DNA of 64,000 bases from Gordonia hongkongensis (GCF_023078355.1 NZ_CP095552.1:1674001-1738000); one strand, 5' to 3'. Positions 36,081-45,006 are shown, numbered from the stretch's first letter. Numbers and translations: made by a program. The notes: generated by a model from the letters alone, not told the origin.

Positions 36081-36494
36081 TCAGGAGAGGCAGCCCTTGA
36101 AGGTCTGGAAGTCGCCCGCGAACGCCGGCCCCTTACAGGTCGGCCCGTTCTTTCCGTCGACGACGACCTCGCCGCCGGGTCCGGCGATACCGATGGCCAG
36201 GCCGGGACGAATGCCGTCCATGGTGACCGTCGCTCCGGGACCGAGGGCGATGGCCGCGGGTCCGGCGAAGTTGTCGGCGGTGACGTTGGCTTCGCCGCCG
36301 TTGTCGGTGATGGCCAGCGAGAGTCCGGTCGGGCCGGAGTCGGCGCTACACGAGGCCGCAGAGGCGGACTGGCCGGGAAGTGCCGGACATACGGTGGGCG
36401 CGGCGCCGGCGGACGGCGCGGCGGCGAGCGATACTGCGGTCGCACCTGCGGCGGCGGCGACGAAACCCAGAGCTGTGCGCGTGACCGTCTTCAT
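36081..36494 (-). CDS. Small secreted protein, beta-rich, unknown function
   Basis: 137 residues. A signal peptide (KTVTRTALGFVAAAAGATAV...) with Ala-x-Ala cleavage near residue 33, then a mature domain of about 105 residues with four cysteines (two near the start, TVCP and ASCS; two near the end, TCKG and GCLS) and many Gly/Asp-containing turns. Probably two disulfides. It resembles exported Gordonia-type hypothetical proteins; no activity is known. It ends at a bidirectional terminator and is preceded by a 129-bp divergent promoter region. Confidence 0.75.
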   Translation of the reverse strand: MKTVTRTALGFVAAAAGATAVSLAAAPSAGAAPTVCPALPGQSASAASCSADSGPTGLSLAITDNGGEANVTADNFAGPAAIALGPGATVTMDGIRPGLAIGIAGPGGEVVVDGKNGPTCKGPAFAGDFQTFKGCLS

Positions 36495-36623
36495 GTTGGG
36501 ACTCCTTTGTCGAGGAACGGTGTCGTGCGTGGAGCGATTCGGAATGGCCGCCGGGCCGGATGGGGTCCGCTTCGCACGCCGCCTCGCCACCGGTCGTGTG
36601 CCCAGCGCGCGTAGGTTGAAAAC

Positions 36624-37553
36624 GTGCAACTGCGAATCTTCACCGAGCCCCAGCAGGGTGCGACCTACGACGACCTGCTCACCGTCGCCAAGGCGACCGA
36701 GGACCTGGGCTTCGATGCCTTCTTCCGTTCCGACCATTTCGCCGGAATGGGCGGCGACGGCCTCCCCGGGCCGACCGACGCGTGGATCACGTTGGCGGGC
36801 TTGGCGCGCGAGACCTCGCGAATCCGGCTGGGGACGCTCGTCTCGTCGGCCACTTTCCGGCTACCCGGGCCGTTCTCGATCGCAGTCGCCCAGGTCGATC
36901 AGATGAGCGGTGGCCGTATCGAATTGGGAATCGGAACGGGCTGGCACGAGGGTGAGCACGAGGCGTACGGAATCCCGTTCCCGCCGTTGAGGGAACGGTT
37001 CGACCGCCTCGAGGAGAACCTCGAGATCATCACCGGGTTGTGGCAGACCCCGCTGGGCGAGGAGTTCGACTACGAGGGCACGCACTTTCGCCTCTCGAAG
37101 TCCCCGGCCCTGCCCAAACCCGTGCAGCACCCGCGCCCGCCGATCATCATCGGGGGCAGTGGCAGGAAGCGGACGCCCGCGCTGGCCGCGCGTTTCGCCG
37201 ACGAGTTCAATGTCGTGTTCCAACCACTCGACGTCGCCGGGGATCTCATCGGGCGCGTCCGCACGGCGTGCGTCGACACCGGTCGCGACCCGGAGTCGCT
37301 GACCTACTCCGCCGCGCTCGTATTGTGTTGCGGCCGCGACGAAGCCGAGTTCCGACGCCGGGCCGAGGCCATCGGCCGGGAACCGGACGAGTTGCGCGAG
37401 AACGGGGCTGCCGGAACCCCGGACGAGGTCGCCGCAAAAATCGCGACCTACGGCGAGCTGGGCGTCACGCGCATGTATCTGCAGACCCTCGATCTGTCGG
37501 ATCTCGATCACCTCGAGCTCGTCGCGTCGAAGGTCGCCCCGCAGTTGGCGTGA
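36624..37553 (+). CDS. LLM-class F420-dependent oxidoreductase
   Basis: 309 residues from a GTG at 36624. TIM-barrel luciferase-like fold: ATEDLGFDAFFRSDHF, ETSRIRLGTLVSS, the cofactor loop MSGGRIELGIGTGWHEGEHEAYG, FDRLEENLEIITGLW, PPIIIGGSGRKRTPALAARFADEF. These motifs are of the F420-using subgroup common in mycobacteria and Gordonia. Substrate unknown. It stands alone, followed by a repeat-rich intergenic region. Confidence 0.85.
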   Translation: MQLRIFTEPQQGATYDDLLTVAKATEDLGFDAFFRSDHFAGMGGDGLPGPTDAWITLAGLARETSRIRLGTLVSSATFRLPGPFSIAVAQVDQMSGGRIELGIGTGWHEGEHEAYGIPFPPLRERFDRLEENLEIITGLWQTPLGEEFDYEGTHFRLSKSPALPKPVQHPRPPIIIGGSGRKRTPALAARFADEFNVVFQPLDVAGDLIGRVRTACVDTGRDPESLTYSAALVLCCGRDEAEFRRRAEAIGREPDELRENGAAGTPDEVAAKIATYGELGVTRMYLQTLDLSDLDHLELVASKVAPQLA

Positions 37554-37680
37554 GCGCCCGCGGGCACCCCGTCTGCTGGGTGCGGCGTTCGTAAAGCTTG
37601 CTCCGAAGTGTCAGCGGCCCGGCGGCCGTCGTGGACCATGAAAGGCACCCGCCCACGAGTATGAGTGGCTAGATCCCATG

Positions 37681-37779
37681 CTCCCTGAGGTGCGAGCGAA
37701 GCGAGCCACGAAGGGTGTTGCAACGTGTCTCGCCAGGCCCTTCGTGGCTCGTCGCTTGCGCTCCTCACACCTCAGGGAC
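37681..37779. repeat. Imperfect 99-bp palindromic element with GAGCGAAGCGAG core
   Basis: CCCTGAGGTG (37683-37692) pairs with CACCTCAGGG (37769-37778), and AGCCACGAAGGG (37704-37715) pairs with CCCTTCGTGGCT (37738-37749); between them the GCGAGCGAAGCGAG-type arms are partly matched. It looks like a REP- or MITE-type intergenic element and may act as a terminator. Confidence 0.75.
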
Positions 37780-37869
37780 CAGAGGTTTTGTGGTTCTTTC
37801 GGATTCGGGAGCAGGGGTTATGCGCCTCTTTCGGCACAGGGACCAGGGGTTTTGTGGTTCTGTCGGATT
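37773..37869. repeat. Two 33-bp direct repeats
   Basis: 37773-37805 and 37837-37869 match at 31 of 33 positions (CAGGGACCAG then GGTTTTGTGGTTCT and a TCGGATT end). The first overlaps the end of the palindromic element. A third, interrupted copy is at 32031-32065. Confidence 0.85.
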
Positions 37870-37943
37870 AGACAGTCGAGTGTCCTCGAAGGGTTCCCCC
37901 GACCCGGCACCCGGGCCGACCAGGATGGGCCATAATCCACCTC

Positions 37944-38333
37944 ATGGCCGACAGGGGCGAGCACACATCATCGAGACCGCCGGAACGTCAACGGATCAAG
38001 AAGCTGGCGCAGGCCGCGCTCAACGCCGACGTGACCGTCGAGCAACTCGAGGGCATCATCGCCGACATGGGGGAGACCCTCGACGGACTCGGCCCCACCC
38101 TGGACGGGCTGAACTCGACGATCGCGAAACTCGACGTGACGCTGGTGCGACTCTCCGGAACCCTCGACCAGGTCGACGCCACCGTCGACCGCATGTCCGA
38201 CATCGTCGGGCGGCTCGAACGGGTGGTCGGGCGGGTCGAGGCACTCGTCGGTATCGGCGAGGCCGCCTTCCGTCCGCTCGGCGCCCTCGAGTCGGCAGGC
38301 AAGTCGGTCGCTGCCCGACTCGGCTGGCACTGA
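37944..38333 (+). CDS. Small coiled-coil protein, unknown function
   Basis: 129 residues. After a polar start, residues 20-115 have heptad-like spacing of Leu/Ile/Val with repeated LDGLGPTLDGLN, IAKLDVTLVRLSGTLDQVD and IVGRLERVVGRVE, predicting a long coiled coil or helical hairpin. No signal peptide or membrane helix; the last 20 residues are different (GALESAGKSVAARLGWH). Not recognised beyond a conserved actinobacterial hypothetical. Followed 21 bp later by a lipase gene, so possibly co-transcribed. Confidence 0.7.
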   Translation: MADRGEHTSSRPPERQRIKKLAQAALNADVTVEQLEGIIADMGETLDGLGPTLDGLNSTIAKLDVTLVRLSGTLDQVDATVDRMSDIVGRLERVVGRVEALVGIGEAAFRPLGALESAGKSVAARLGWH

Positions 38334-38354
38334 ACACCGAAACGAGATCAGGGA

Positions 38355-39191
38355 ATGACACCGGAAGAACACAGTTTTCGCGGCCGGCACGGGCACACCA
38401 TCGTCTACGACGTCCACCGGCCCGCGGACAGCCCGCGCGGCGTGGTCGTCGTGGTGCACGGACTCGCCGAACACGGACGACGGTATCTGCATGTGGCCCG
38501 TCGGCTCGTCGACGACGGTTACCTCGTCGCGATACCGGACCACGTCGGTCACGGCCGCTCGGGTGGCAAGCGACTCCGGTTGCGCCGGTTCGGTGACTTC
38601 ACCGACGACCTCGACACCGTGCTCGCCCATGTCGCCGACGGCAGCGTCCCGACGTTCCTGATCGGGCACAGCATGGGCGGGTGCATCGCTCTCGACTATG
38701 CGCTCGACCACCAGGACAAGCTCGACGGACTGATCCTGTCGGGAGCGGCCGTGCTGCCCGGTGACGACCTGCCCGATCTGGCCGTCCGATTCGCGCCGCT
38801 GATCGGCCGGATCGCACCGGGATTGCCCACCACCGAGTTGAGTTCGTCGAGCATCTCCCGGGATCCGGACGTCGTGGCCGCCTACGACGCCGACCCGCTG
38901 GTGACGCGCGGCAAGATCCCGGCCGGGCTGGGCGGGGCGATGATCGGCACCATGCGGTCGTTTCCTGAGCGCCTGCCGTCACTGCAACTACCCATCCTGG
39001 TGATGCACGGCAGCGAGGACGCGCTCACCGACCCGCGCGGCAGCGAACTCGTCGAGCGGCTCGCCGGGTCGGCGGACAAAACGCTCGTGATCTACGACGA
39101 CCTGTTCCACGAAATCTTCAACGAACCCGAGCAGGCGGTGGTGCTCGACGCGGTGATCACCTGGCTGCGCGGTCACACCGCGCGCCCGTGA
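38355..39191 (+). CDS. Monoacylglycerol lipase-like alpha/beta hydrolase
   Basis: 278 residues. Catalytic triad Ser106 (GHSMGG), Asp222 (HGSEDALTD) and His252 (DLFHEIFNE), with the oxyanion HGLAEHGRRY motif of the monoglyceride lipase family; the layout agrees with Mycobacterium Rv0183. It hydrolyses monoacylglycerols or lysophospholipids; probably soluble or membrane-associated, as no signal is present. Ends 15 bp before a convergent membrane-protein gene. Confidence 0.87.
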   Translation: MTPEEHSFRGRHGHTIVYDVHRPADSPRGVVVVVHGLAEHGRRYLHVARRLVDDGYLVAIPDHVGHGRSGGKRLRLRRFGDFTDDLDTVLAHVADGSVPTFLIGHSMGGCIALDYALDHQDKLDGLILSGAAVLPGDDLPDLAVRFAPLIGRIAPGLPTTELSSSSISRDPDVVAAYDADPLVTRGKIPAGLGGAMIGTMRSFPERLPSLQLPILVMHGSEDALTDPRGSELVERLAGSADKTLVIYDDLFHEIFNEPEQAVVLDAVITWLRGHTARP

Positions 39192-39206
39192 CCATCGCGC
39201 GACCAC

Positions 39207-39653
39207 TCACGTCAGTCGCACCACTACCCCGGCCAGCAGGACCAGCACGCCGCCGATCTCGCCCACGATGAGCGCGAGCATGAACAGGTAGGTGCCGGGA
39301 GTCGGGTCGACGAACTGATTCGTGGTGTCCCGCAGGGCGCCGTGGATGCAATACGCGGCGATCGCCGCGACGAAGAAGACGATCGGGACCGCCGCGGCGA
39401 TCGCGTTGACGGTCGTCGGGAAGGCGCTGAGCTCGACCAGCGCGGCGAGCACCAGGGTGGCGAACGAGTACATCAGCGCGGCCCGGTGCGCGATGTCGAC
39501 ATACACATGGGCCGTCCGGTCCGGTGAGGTGCGGATGCCGTGGTACTTCCACACGCCCAAGGCGAGTGCCCAGATGAGGATCACACCGGACGCCACGACC
39601 ACGACGATGGTGTCGACGCCGACGAGGTCGGCGAGATCGGGGTCGGCGGTCAT
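39207..39653 (-). CDS. Four-helix membrane protein of unknown function
   Basis: 148 residues with four hydrophobic segments (about 14-34, 60-78, 85-105, 123-145). A conserved-looking loop RTAHVYVDIAHRAALMYSF lies between helices 1 and 2, whose His residues might bind a cofactor. No domain was recognised with confidence. Transcribed leftwards just downstream of a terminator that follows the mycolyltransferase gene. Confidence 0.65.
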   Translation of the reverse strand: MTADPDLADLVGVDTIVVVVASGVILIWALALGVWKYHGIRTSPDRTAHVYVDIAHRAALMYSFATLVLAALVELSAFPTTVNAIAAAVPIVFFVAAIAAYCIHGALRDTTNQFVDPTPGTYLFMLALIVGEIGGVLVLLAGVVVRLT

Positions 39654-39703
39654 GGCTGAACGCTAGCAGCAGGTGAGTCGACGGGATCGGTCCCTCACAC
39701 GGT

Positions 39704-39741
39704 CCGTTCCCGCTCACACCTCTTCCGGTGAGCGGGAACGG
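39704..39741 (-). terminator. Hairpin terminator after mycolyltransferase gene
   Basis: Perfect 14-bp stem (39704-39717 and 39728-39741) with a 10-nt loop, 22 bp beyond the mycolyltransferase stop in the leftward direction. Confidence 0.75.
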
Positions 39742-39763
39742 AAACCGTGAGCGGGAGAGCCGG

Positions 39764-41245
39764 TCAGCGGGACGGGACCGGGGTGCTGCTCGAGTTACCG
39801 GGTGTGACGGGCCCCGTCGGGGCGAGCTGGGGCACGGTCGGCGTGCTCGTCTCGGAACTGGTGGCCGATTCCGGGACGGAAGCGTCCACCGACTCCGAGC
39901 CCGACACCGCGGACGGTGCGAGGTCGGCCGAGGACGACCCGGAGGCCGACGACTCCGCTGCGGACGACTCGGCGGACGAGGAGGCCGACTGAGAGGCGGA
40001 CTCGGTCTCATCCGAACCACGGGCCGACAGACCCGACAGGTCGAGCGCCGGCGATTCCTCGGCCGCCTTCTTCGCCGCCAGGGTCACCTTCGCGGGGCCG
40101 TCGGGATCGGGGCTGCCCGAGGCGGAGACGACGGTCGTCTTCGTGGTCACCGGCGGGTTGTTGCGCAGTGTGGTCAGCACGTGCTCCTTGCCGTCACCGA
40201 GCGCACGTCCCCAGTTCTCCCACGTGTGGCCGCCGTAGTTCGGCAACGAGATCACCGACACGCCGGCCTGCTTGGCCTGCAACTGCATGAGCACGGTCGA
40301 CACCGCGGACAGGATCTCCAGGGCCATCGCACTGAGCTGGTCCTGCGGCGACAGCTTGGCCATCTCCGACGGCGTCAGGAAACCGTTGCCCGAGGAGATG
40401 ATGAGAACCTGGCCGTTGTCGGCCAGCTGCGTCAGGTTCTTCGACGGGTCGTTGTCGGTCCAGCGGGTGCCGCCCGGCGCGCCCCACATGTTGACGACGC
40501 CGTTGACGTAGTTGGACACCATGGTCTGCGTGGCGAACACGCCGAGGGCGCCGACCGGGTTGTCGGTCTGGTAGTAGCCCGACATCGCCTGCACGACCTT
40601 GAACTGCTCGGGGTGGCGCTCGGCGAGGGTCACCGCGGGCCCGCCGGACATCGACAGTCCGATGATCGCGTTGTTGTTGCGGGCCACACCGAACTCGCGC
40701 TCGAGGTAGCCGGGCAGCTCCGAGGTCAGGAAGGTCTCCTGCTTGATGACCGTGTTCTTGTCACCGGCGCCGCCGTCCCAGTCGGTGTAGAACGACGATG
40801 CGCCGCCCACCGGCATGACCAGGGTGGTGTCGGCCTTGGCGTCGTAGACCTTGGCGGCCTGCACGTCGGTGGTCCATGCCGAGCGGGTTTCGCTGGCACG
40901 CATGCCGTCGAGCAGGTAGACGCCGCTGTCGCTGCCGCTCGAGGCGCGGATCTGCACGATCACGTGGCGTTTCTGCGACTCGGACCAGACCTTGCAGTTC
41001 TGGACGTAGTTCCCGGAGGAGTCCCACGTGCAGCCCGGCCGCAGCACTTCGGGATGCCCACGCAGAGCGCTGGCGGTGTTCGACGAGTTGATCAGCGTGC
41101 TCGCGCCGAACAGGCCGAGCGTGAGGATCGCGACCACCGAGATGCCGGTGAGGAGTCGGCGACGAGGTGAGGGTCGGCGTGGCGACTCGGGCGTCTGGCC
41201 CGCGGGGGTGGAGGGGACGGGCGGTTCGCTGTGCGAGTGCGACAT
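39764..41245 (-). CDS. Antigen 85-like mycolyltransferase with Ser/Ala-rich tail
   Basis: 493 residues from an ATG at 41245, preceded by GGAG at 5 nt; an in-frame ATG at 41269 is upstream of that site. An N-terminal cytoplasmic stretch with basic residues and a membrane/signal helix (LLTGISVVAILTLGLFGAS), then an esterase D fold with YLLDGMRA, nucleophile Ser198 in GLSMSGGP, and catalytic His in NYGGHTWENWG. These proteins transfer mycolic acids to trehalose or arabinogalactan outside the membrane. The last 100 residues are a low-complexity Ser/Ala/Thr/Pro tail, likely extended in the cell wall and possibly glycosylated. Confidence 0.9.
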   Translation of the reverse strand: MSHSHSEPPVPSTPAGQTPESPRRPSPRRRLLTGISVVAILTLGLFGASTLINSSNTASALRGHPEVLRPGCTWDSSGNYVQNCKVWSESQKRHVIVQIRASSGSDSGVYLLDGMRASETRSAWTTDVQAAKVYDAKADTTLVMPVGGASSFYTDWDGGAGDKNTVIKQETFLTSELPGYLEREFGVARNNNAIIGLSMSGGPAVTLAERHPEQFKVVQAMSGYYQTDNPVGALGVFATQTMVSNYVNGVVNMWGAPGGTRWTDNDPSKNLTQLADNGQVLIISSGNGFLTPSEMAKLSPQDQLSAMALEILSAVSTVLMQLQAKQAGVSVISLPNYGGHTWENWGRALGDGKEHVLTTLRNNPPVTTKTTVVSASGSPDPDGPAKVTLAAKKAAEESPALDLSGLSARGSDETESASQSASSSAESSAAESSASGSSSADLAPSAVSGSESVDASVPESATSSETSTPTVPQLAPTGPVTPGNSSSTPVPSR

Positions 41246-41320
41246 GGAGCTCCTGACATACGCGGCCACCCGACTACACGGTGCCGATGTCAGGGATGTC
41301 GTTCGGAGAGTGGACCGGCG

Positions 41321-42130
41321 TTACCGGGCTAGTGCATTTTTCCGGACGACCTCGGCGGTCTCGTCCGGACGTTCCCACCAGAACATGTGTCCGACACCGG
41401 ACCAGCGCGCCAGGGTGGCCTGCGGGATGAGGTCGGCGAGCCGCTCGCCCTCGGCGACCGCGATCATCTCGTCGACGTCGCCGTGGATGACCGCCGTCGG
41501 CATGTCGAGTGAGCCGATCCGGTCGCGGGTGTCGTGTGCCGCACAGGCGCCCGCCTGCCACGCGACGACTGCCGACGGAACGCGGCGCTGCCTCGACAGC
41601 GAGACGAAATGGTCGAAGGCGCCGGCGCGGGCGATGAACTCGGGAGACAGATTGACCTCGAACGCGATGCGTGCGACGCGGTCGGCGTCGCGCGACGAGA
41701 TCGCCTCGACGAGGCGGGCGGCGCCGGACGAGCCGGGCGCACCGATGGCCCCGGGGCCGCCCGCGGTGGTGCAGCCGAGGACGAGACTGCGCACCCGGTC
41801 CGGCGAGTTCAGGGCGAGTTCCTGTGCGATCATGCCGCCCATCGACGTGCCCAGCACGTGAGCGGAGTCCCAGCCGAGGCCGTCGAGGATTCCGCGGGCG
41901 TCGGCGGCCAGGTCGGCGATGGTGAACGGTCCCTCGGCCCGACTGCTCGTGCCGATGCCGCGATGGTCGTAGGCGGCCACCGAGAAGTGCGGGGTGAGGG
42001 CCTCGAGGAGCTCATCGGTCCACATCCCGCGGTGTGCGGACATGCCGCCGATGAGCAGCAGCGGTTCGCCCTCGCCGAACACCTCGGTGTCGAGGACGGG
42101 ACCGGTATCGGACGCGACGGGGATCTGCAT
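41321..42130 (-). CDS. Alpha/beta hydrolase
   Basis: 269 residues from an ATG at 42130; the frame is open further up through the next gene, but this is a shadow. EPLLLIGGMSAHRGMW (oxyanion loop), DHRGIGTSS, the nucleophile Ser96 in LGTSMGGM, acid in HGDVDEMI, and His in WSGVGHMFWWERP. This resembles the 3-oxoadipate enol-lactonase / haloperoxidase-like branch; the substrate is not known. Its position between two mycolyltransferase genes on the same strand suggests, but does not prove, a role in cell-envelope lipids. Confidence 0.82.
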   Translation of the reverse strand: MQIPVASDTGPVLDTEVFGEGEPLLLIGGMSAHRGMWTDELLEALTPHFSVAAYDHRGIGTSSRAEGPFTIADLAADARGILDGLGWDSAHVLGTSMGGMIAQELALNSPDRVRSLVLGCTTAGGPGAIGAPGSSGAARLVEAISSRDADRVARIAFEVNLSPEFIARAGAFDHFVSLSRQRRVPSAVVAWQAGACAAHDTRDRIGSLDMPTAVIHGDVDEMIAVAEGERLADLIPQATLARWSGVGHMFWWERPDETAEVVRKNALAR

Positions 42131-42174
42131 GCGGAGATGGTAGCCAGGCGGATGACCGGATTCCGTGATTCGCC

Positions 42175-43152
42175 TCAGAGCGCCGGCGAGATCGCCGCCC
42201 ACATGTTGGGGAGTTCCTTCTCCCAGTAGTACCAATGGTGGGTTCCGACCTCCTGCAACGCGTCGGTGAACGGCAGACCCGCACCGCGCAACAACCCGGC
42301 GAACCGGCGCGAACAGTCGCTGGTCGCGATCTCGAACGCCGACGATGCGGCGAGTACCACCTGGTAGAGGCCTTCCTCGGGCGTAACGTTCCGCTTGAGG
42401 TCGGCGGGACCGAGCCGGCCGGCACCGGAGTACAGGTACAGGGCCTTGCCGCGGAGACGGTCGAGATGCAGCGCCGGGTCGTGGTCCCGCCATCCGGCCG
42501 AACCGACCGGCCCCCAGAGGTTGTCGGCGTTCGCCCCACCCCGGGCGAGGGTGGCCCGCACGTACGACTCTCCCTGCGGCGAGGACACCGGAGGACATCC
42601 GCTGATCGAGGCCACCGCGCGGTACAGCGACGGGGCCCGTGACGCGAGCGTGAACGCCGCCTGCCCGCCCATCGAGACGCCCGCGATCCCGCGCGAACCG
42701 TTCGACTCGAAGCGGGCGTCGATGAGGGGCGGGAGTTCCCTGGTCAGGAACGTCTCCCACATCGGTTGACCGACGTGCGGATCCCGGCGCTGCCAGTCGG
42801 CGTACTGGCTGCCGTACGCACCCGTCGGGAGTACGACGTTCACGTCCTTGTCGGCGAAGAACTCGTCAGCATTGCCGGCTCCGCGCCACCCACTGTCGTT
42901 GCCGCGCGAACCCGCCCCGTCCAGGAGGTAGAGCGTTGGCCGGGGTCCGGTCTTCGTTCGTGGCGTGAGGACGAAGAGCTTGATGTTCTTGGCCATCGCC
43001 GCCGAGTAGACCCAGACCGCGGCGCGGGTGGGGGACTCCTGCACGACCGACACCACCCGCGGCGCCACGGGCGCTGCGGCCGCCGGCGCGGCGGCCAGAC
43101 ACAGCATCACCAGACATGCGGCACAGACCGCACGAAGAATCACTCGAAGCAC
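42175..43152 (-). CDS. Antigen 85-like mycolyltransferase/esterase
   Basis: 325 residues. Cleavable signal peptide (hydrophobic to about residue 20, AAPAAAAP cleavage region). Esterase-D fold with LYLLDGAGS, nucleophile Ser160 in GVSMGGQAA, and the catalytic His in GTHHWYYWEKELP. Size is that of the normal antigen 85 proteins, without the C-terminal tail of the paralogue at 39764. It is secreted and should transfer mycolates between trehalose esters or onto the wall. Ends 44 bp from the alpha/beta hydrolase start. Confidence 0.88.
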   Translation of the reverse strand: MLRVILRAVCAACLVMLCLAAAPAAAAPVAPRVVSVVQESPTRAAVWVYSAAMAKNIKLFVLTPRTKTGPRPTLYLLDGAGSRGNDSGWRGAGNADEFFADKDVNVVLPTGAYGSQYADWQRRDPHVGQPMWETFLTRELPPLIDARFESNGSRGIAGVSMGGQAAFTLASRAPSLYRAVASISGCPPVSSPQGESYVRATLARGGANADNLWGPVGSAGWRDHDPALHLDRLRGKALYLYSGAGRLGPADLKRNVTPEEGLYQVVLAASSAFEIATSDCSRRFAGLLRGAGLPFTDALQEVGTHHWYYWEKELPNMWAAISPAL

Positions 43153-43330
43153 CGTTCCCCCATGTGCGCCGCGCGGGCGCTCTTCCCCCGAAGAATGTGG
43201 ATTCGATCGGTAGGCGGCCGGGCCGCCGGATCGAAGTCGTTCGGCAAGCGTAGGACGTTCGCGCAGTCCTGTCCGGGCCTTGCGAAATCCCGGGGTACCG
43301 CGATGGGCGCGACTCCGCGGCCTCGACGAA

Positions 43331-43375
43331 CGACGCCGCCGGGCACATCCGTTGGGGATGCGCCCGGCGGCGTCG
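43331..43375 (-). terminator. Hairpin terminator after aldehyde dehydrogenase
   Basis: Stem of 14 perfect base pairs (43331-43344 and 43362-43375), one mismatch and 5 more pairs, with a 5-nt loop. It lies 23 bp beyond the aldehyde dehydrogenase stop in the leftward direction. The rest of the 245-bp gap to the mycolyltransferase should be that gene's promoter region. Confidence 0.85.
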
Positions 43376-43397
43376 GGAGAGGGAACGGGCTGGGTTG

Positions 43398-44822
43398 TCA
43401 GGCCCCGAAACCGAGCAGCGACTTCACCTCGAGGAACTCGTCGAAGGCGTAGTCACTCCACTCGCGGCCGTTGCCGCTCTTCTTGTATCCGCCGAACGGT
43501 GCGCTCGGGTCGAGCTGGGCGCCGTTGAGCGAGATCGAACCCGCACGGATCTGTGATCCGATGCGGCGGACCTCGTCGACGTCCTTGCCGGAGACGTAGC
43601 CGGCGAGGCCGTACTCGGTGTCGTTGGCGACCTTGATCGCTTCGTCGATCGAGTCGTAACCGATGACGACGAGGACCGGGCCGAACACCTCGGTGCGGGC
43701 GATCTCCATGTCGTTGGTGACGTTGGTGAACACGGTCGGCTTCACGTAGTAGCCGGTCTCGAGACCCTCGGGGCGCCCGGGACCTCCCACGACCGCGGTC
43801 GCGCCGTCGGCGACGGCACGCTCGATGAGACCCTGGATCTTGTCGAACTGCGCCTCGGACACGACCGGGCCGAGCTTCACGTCGGTGGTGGGATCGCCGA
43901 CGGTGAGCTCGGCGGCGACCCCCTTGGCGATCTCGGCGACCTCGTCGACGCGGCCGGCCGGGACCAGCATGCGGCTCGGGGCGTTGCAGGACTGGCCCGA
44001 GTTCATCATCATCGTCGCGATGCCGCCGGCGACGTTCTTCGCGAAGTCGTCGTCGTCGAGGATGATGTTCGGGCTCTTGCCGCCGAGTTCCTGGGCGACG
44101 CGCTTCACGGTCGGCGCGGCACTCTTGGCGACCTCGATGCCGGCGCGGGTGGACCCGGTGAACGAGATCATGTCGATGCCCTCGTGGCTCGACAGCGCGG
44201 CGCCGACGCCGGGGCCGTCACCGTTGACGAGGTTGAACACGCCTGCGGGTACGCCGGCGGCGTCGAAGATCTCGGCGACGATCGCCGCGCTGAACGGCGC
44301 GACCTCGGAGGGCTTGAGGACCATGGTGCAACCGGTGGCGAGTGCCGGGGCGACCTTGCACATGACCTGGTTGAGCGGCCAGTTCCACGGAGTGATGAAG
44401 CCGCACACGCCGATCGGCTCCTTGGCGATGCGCGAGCTGCCGCGGTCCTCGACGAACTTGAAGTCGGGGAGTTGCGCGGCGGCGGTCATCAGGTGGCCGA
44501 GACCGATCGGCACCTGGGCGGCGTTCGTGAGGCCGACCGGCGAACCCATCTCCTCGGTGACCGCGGCGGCGAGGTCTCCCATGCGGTTCTGGTACTCGGC
44601 GATGATCCGGTTGAGGACTTCGAGACGTTCGGAGACGGTCGTCTGTCCCCAGGTGACGAATGCGCGACGGGCGGCGTCGACCGCTGCGTCGACGTCGGCC
44701 GCGCTGCCGATGGCGACCTGTCCGGCCGACTTCTCGGTGGCCGGGTTGATGACGTCGATGAGGTTGAGCTCGGCGGGCTCGACCCACTGACCGTCGATGT
44801 AGAACTTGGTGATGTCCGGCAT
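43398..44822 (-). CDS. NAD(P)-dependent aldehyde dehydrogenase
   Basis: 474 residues from an ATG at 44822; the upstream extension is non-homologous. Aldehyde dehydrogenase motifs: ITPWNWPLNQVMCKVAPALA (cofactor and substrate loop), FTGSTRAG, general base Glu245 in QELGGKSPNI, nucleophile Cys279 in NSGQSCNAPSR, and EVFGPVLVV near the C terminus. Broad aldehyde substrates are likely; the closest style is betaine/retinal-type dehydrogenases. Transcribed alone leftwards, with a GACAA-TTG-TTGTC repeat 28 bp before the start. Confidence 0.9.
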   Translation of the reverse strand: MPDITKFYIDGQWVEPAELNLIDVINPATEKSAGQVAIGSAADVDAAVDAARRAFVTWGQTTVSERLEVLNRIIAEYQNRMGDLAAAVTEEMGSPVGLTNAAQVPIGLGHLMTAAAQLPDFKFVEDRGSSRIAKEPIGVCGFITPWNWPLNQVMCKVAPALATGCTMVLKPSEVAPFSAAIVAEIFDAAGVPAGVFNLVNGDGPGVGAALSSHEGIDMISFTGSTRAGIEVAKSAAPTVKRVAQELGGKSPNIILDDDDFAKNVAGGIATMMMNSGQSCNAPSRMLVPAGRVDEVAEIAKGVAAELTVGDPTTDVKLGPVVSEAQFDKIQGLIERAVADGATAVVGGPGRPEGLETGYYVKPTVFTNVTNDMEIARTEVFGPVLVVIGYDSIDEAIKVANDTEYGLAGYVSGKDVDEVRRIGSQIRAGSISLNGAQLDPSAPFGGYKKSGNGREWSDYAFDEFLEVKSLLGFGA

Positions 44823-44849
44823 GGTGCCTCCGTTGCAGCCTGAAGTGAG

Positions 44850-44862
44850 GACAATTGTTGTC
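44850..44862. promoter_or_regulatory. Inverted repeat upstream of aldehyde dehydrogenase
   Basis: GACAA-TTG-TTGTC is a perfect 5-3-5 inverted repeat, 28 bp upstream of the dehydrogenase ATG and 145 bp from the divergent monooxygenase-like gene. An operator role is inferred; no regulator gene is adjacent. Confidence 0.35.
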
Positions 44863-45006
44863 TGTTTCACACTGTAGGCGCTGCCGCGACCGGGGTCTCG
44901 CGAATCCCGGCGTTCCGGGGGCGACACTTTGTGACCGGTTCTGGAACAGCCGTCCCAGTCGCATTCTGCGACGCTCGGCCCGGCCGCGAACGACTAGGGT
45001 CGAATC

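Larger units (their letters stand above)
37554..37943. other. Gene-free 390-bp space filled with repeats
   Basis: No plausible gene is seen. It contains one long imperfect inverted repeat (37681-37779) and two direct repeats (37773-37805 and 37837-37869). The last 70 bp should hold the promoter of the gene starting at 37944. Confidence 0.8.
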
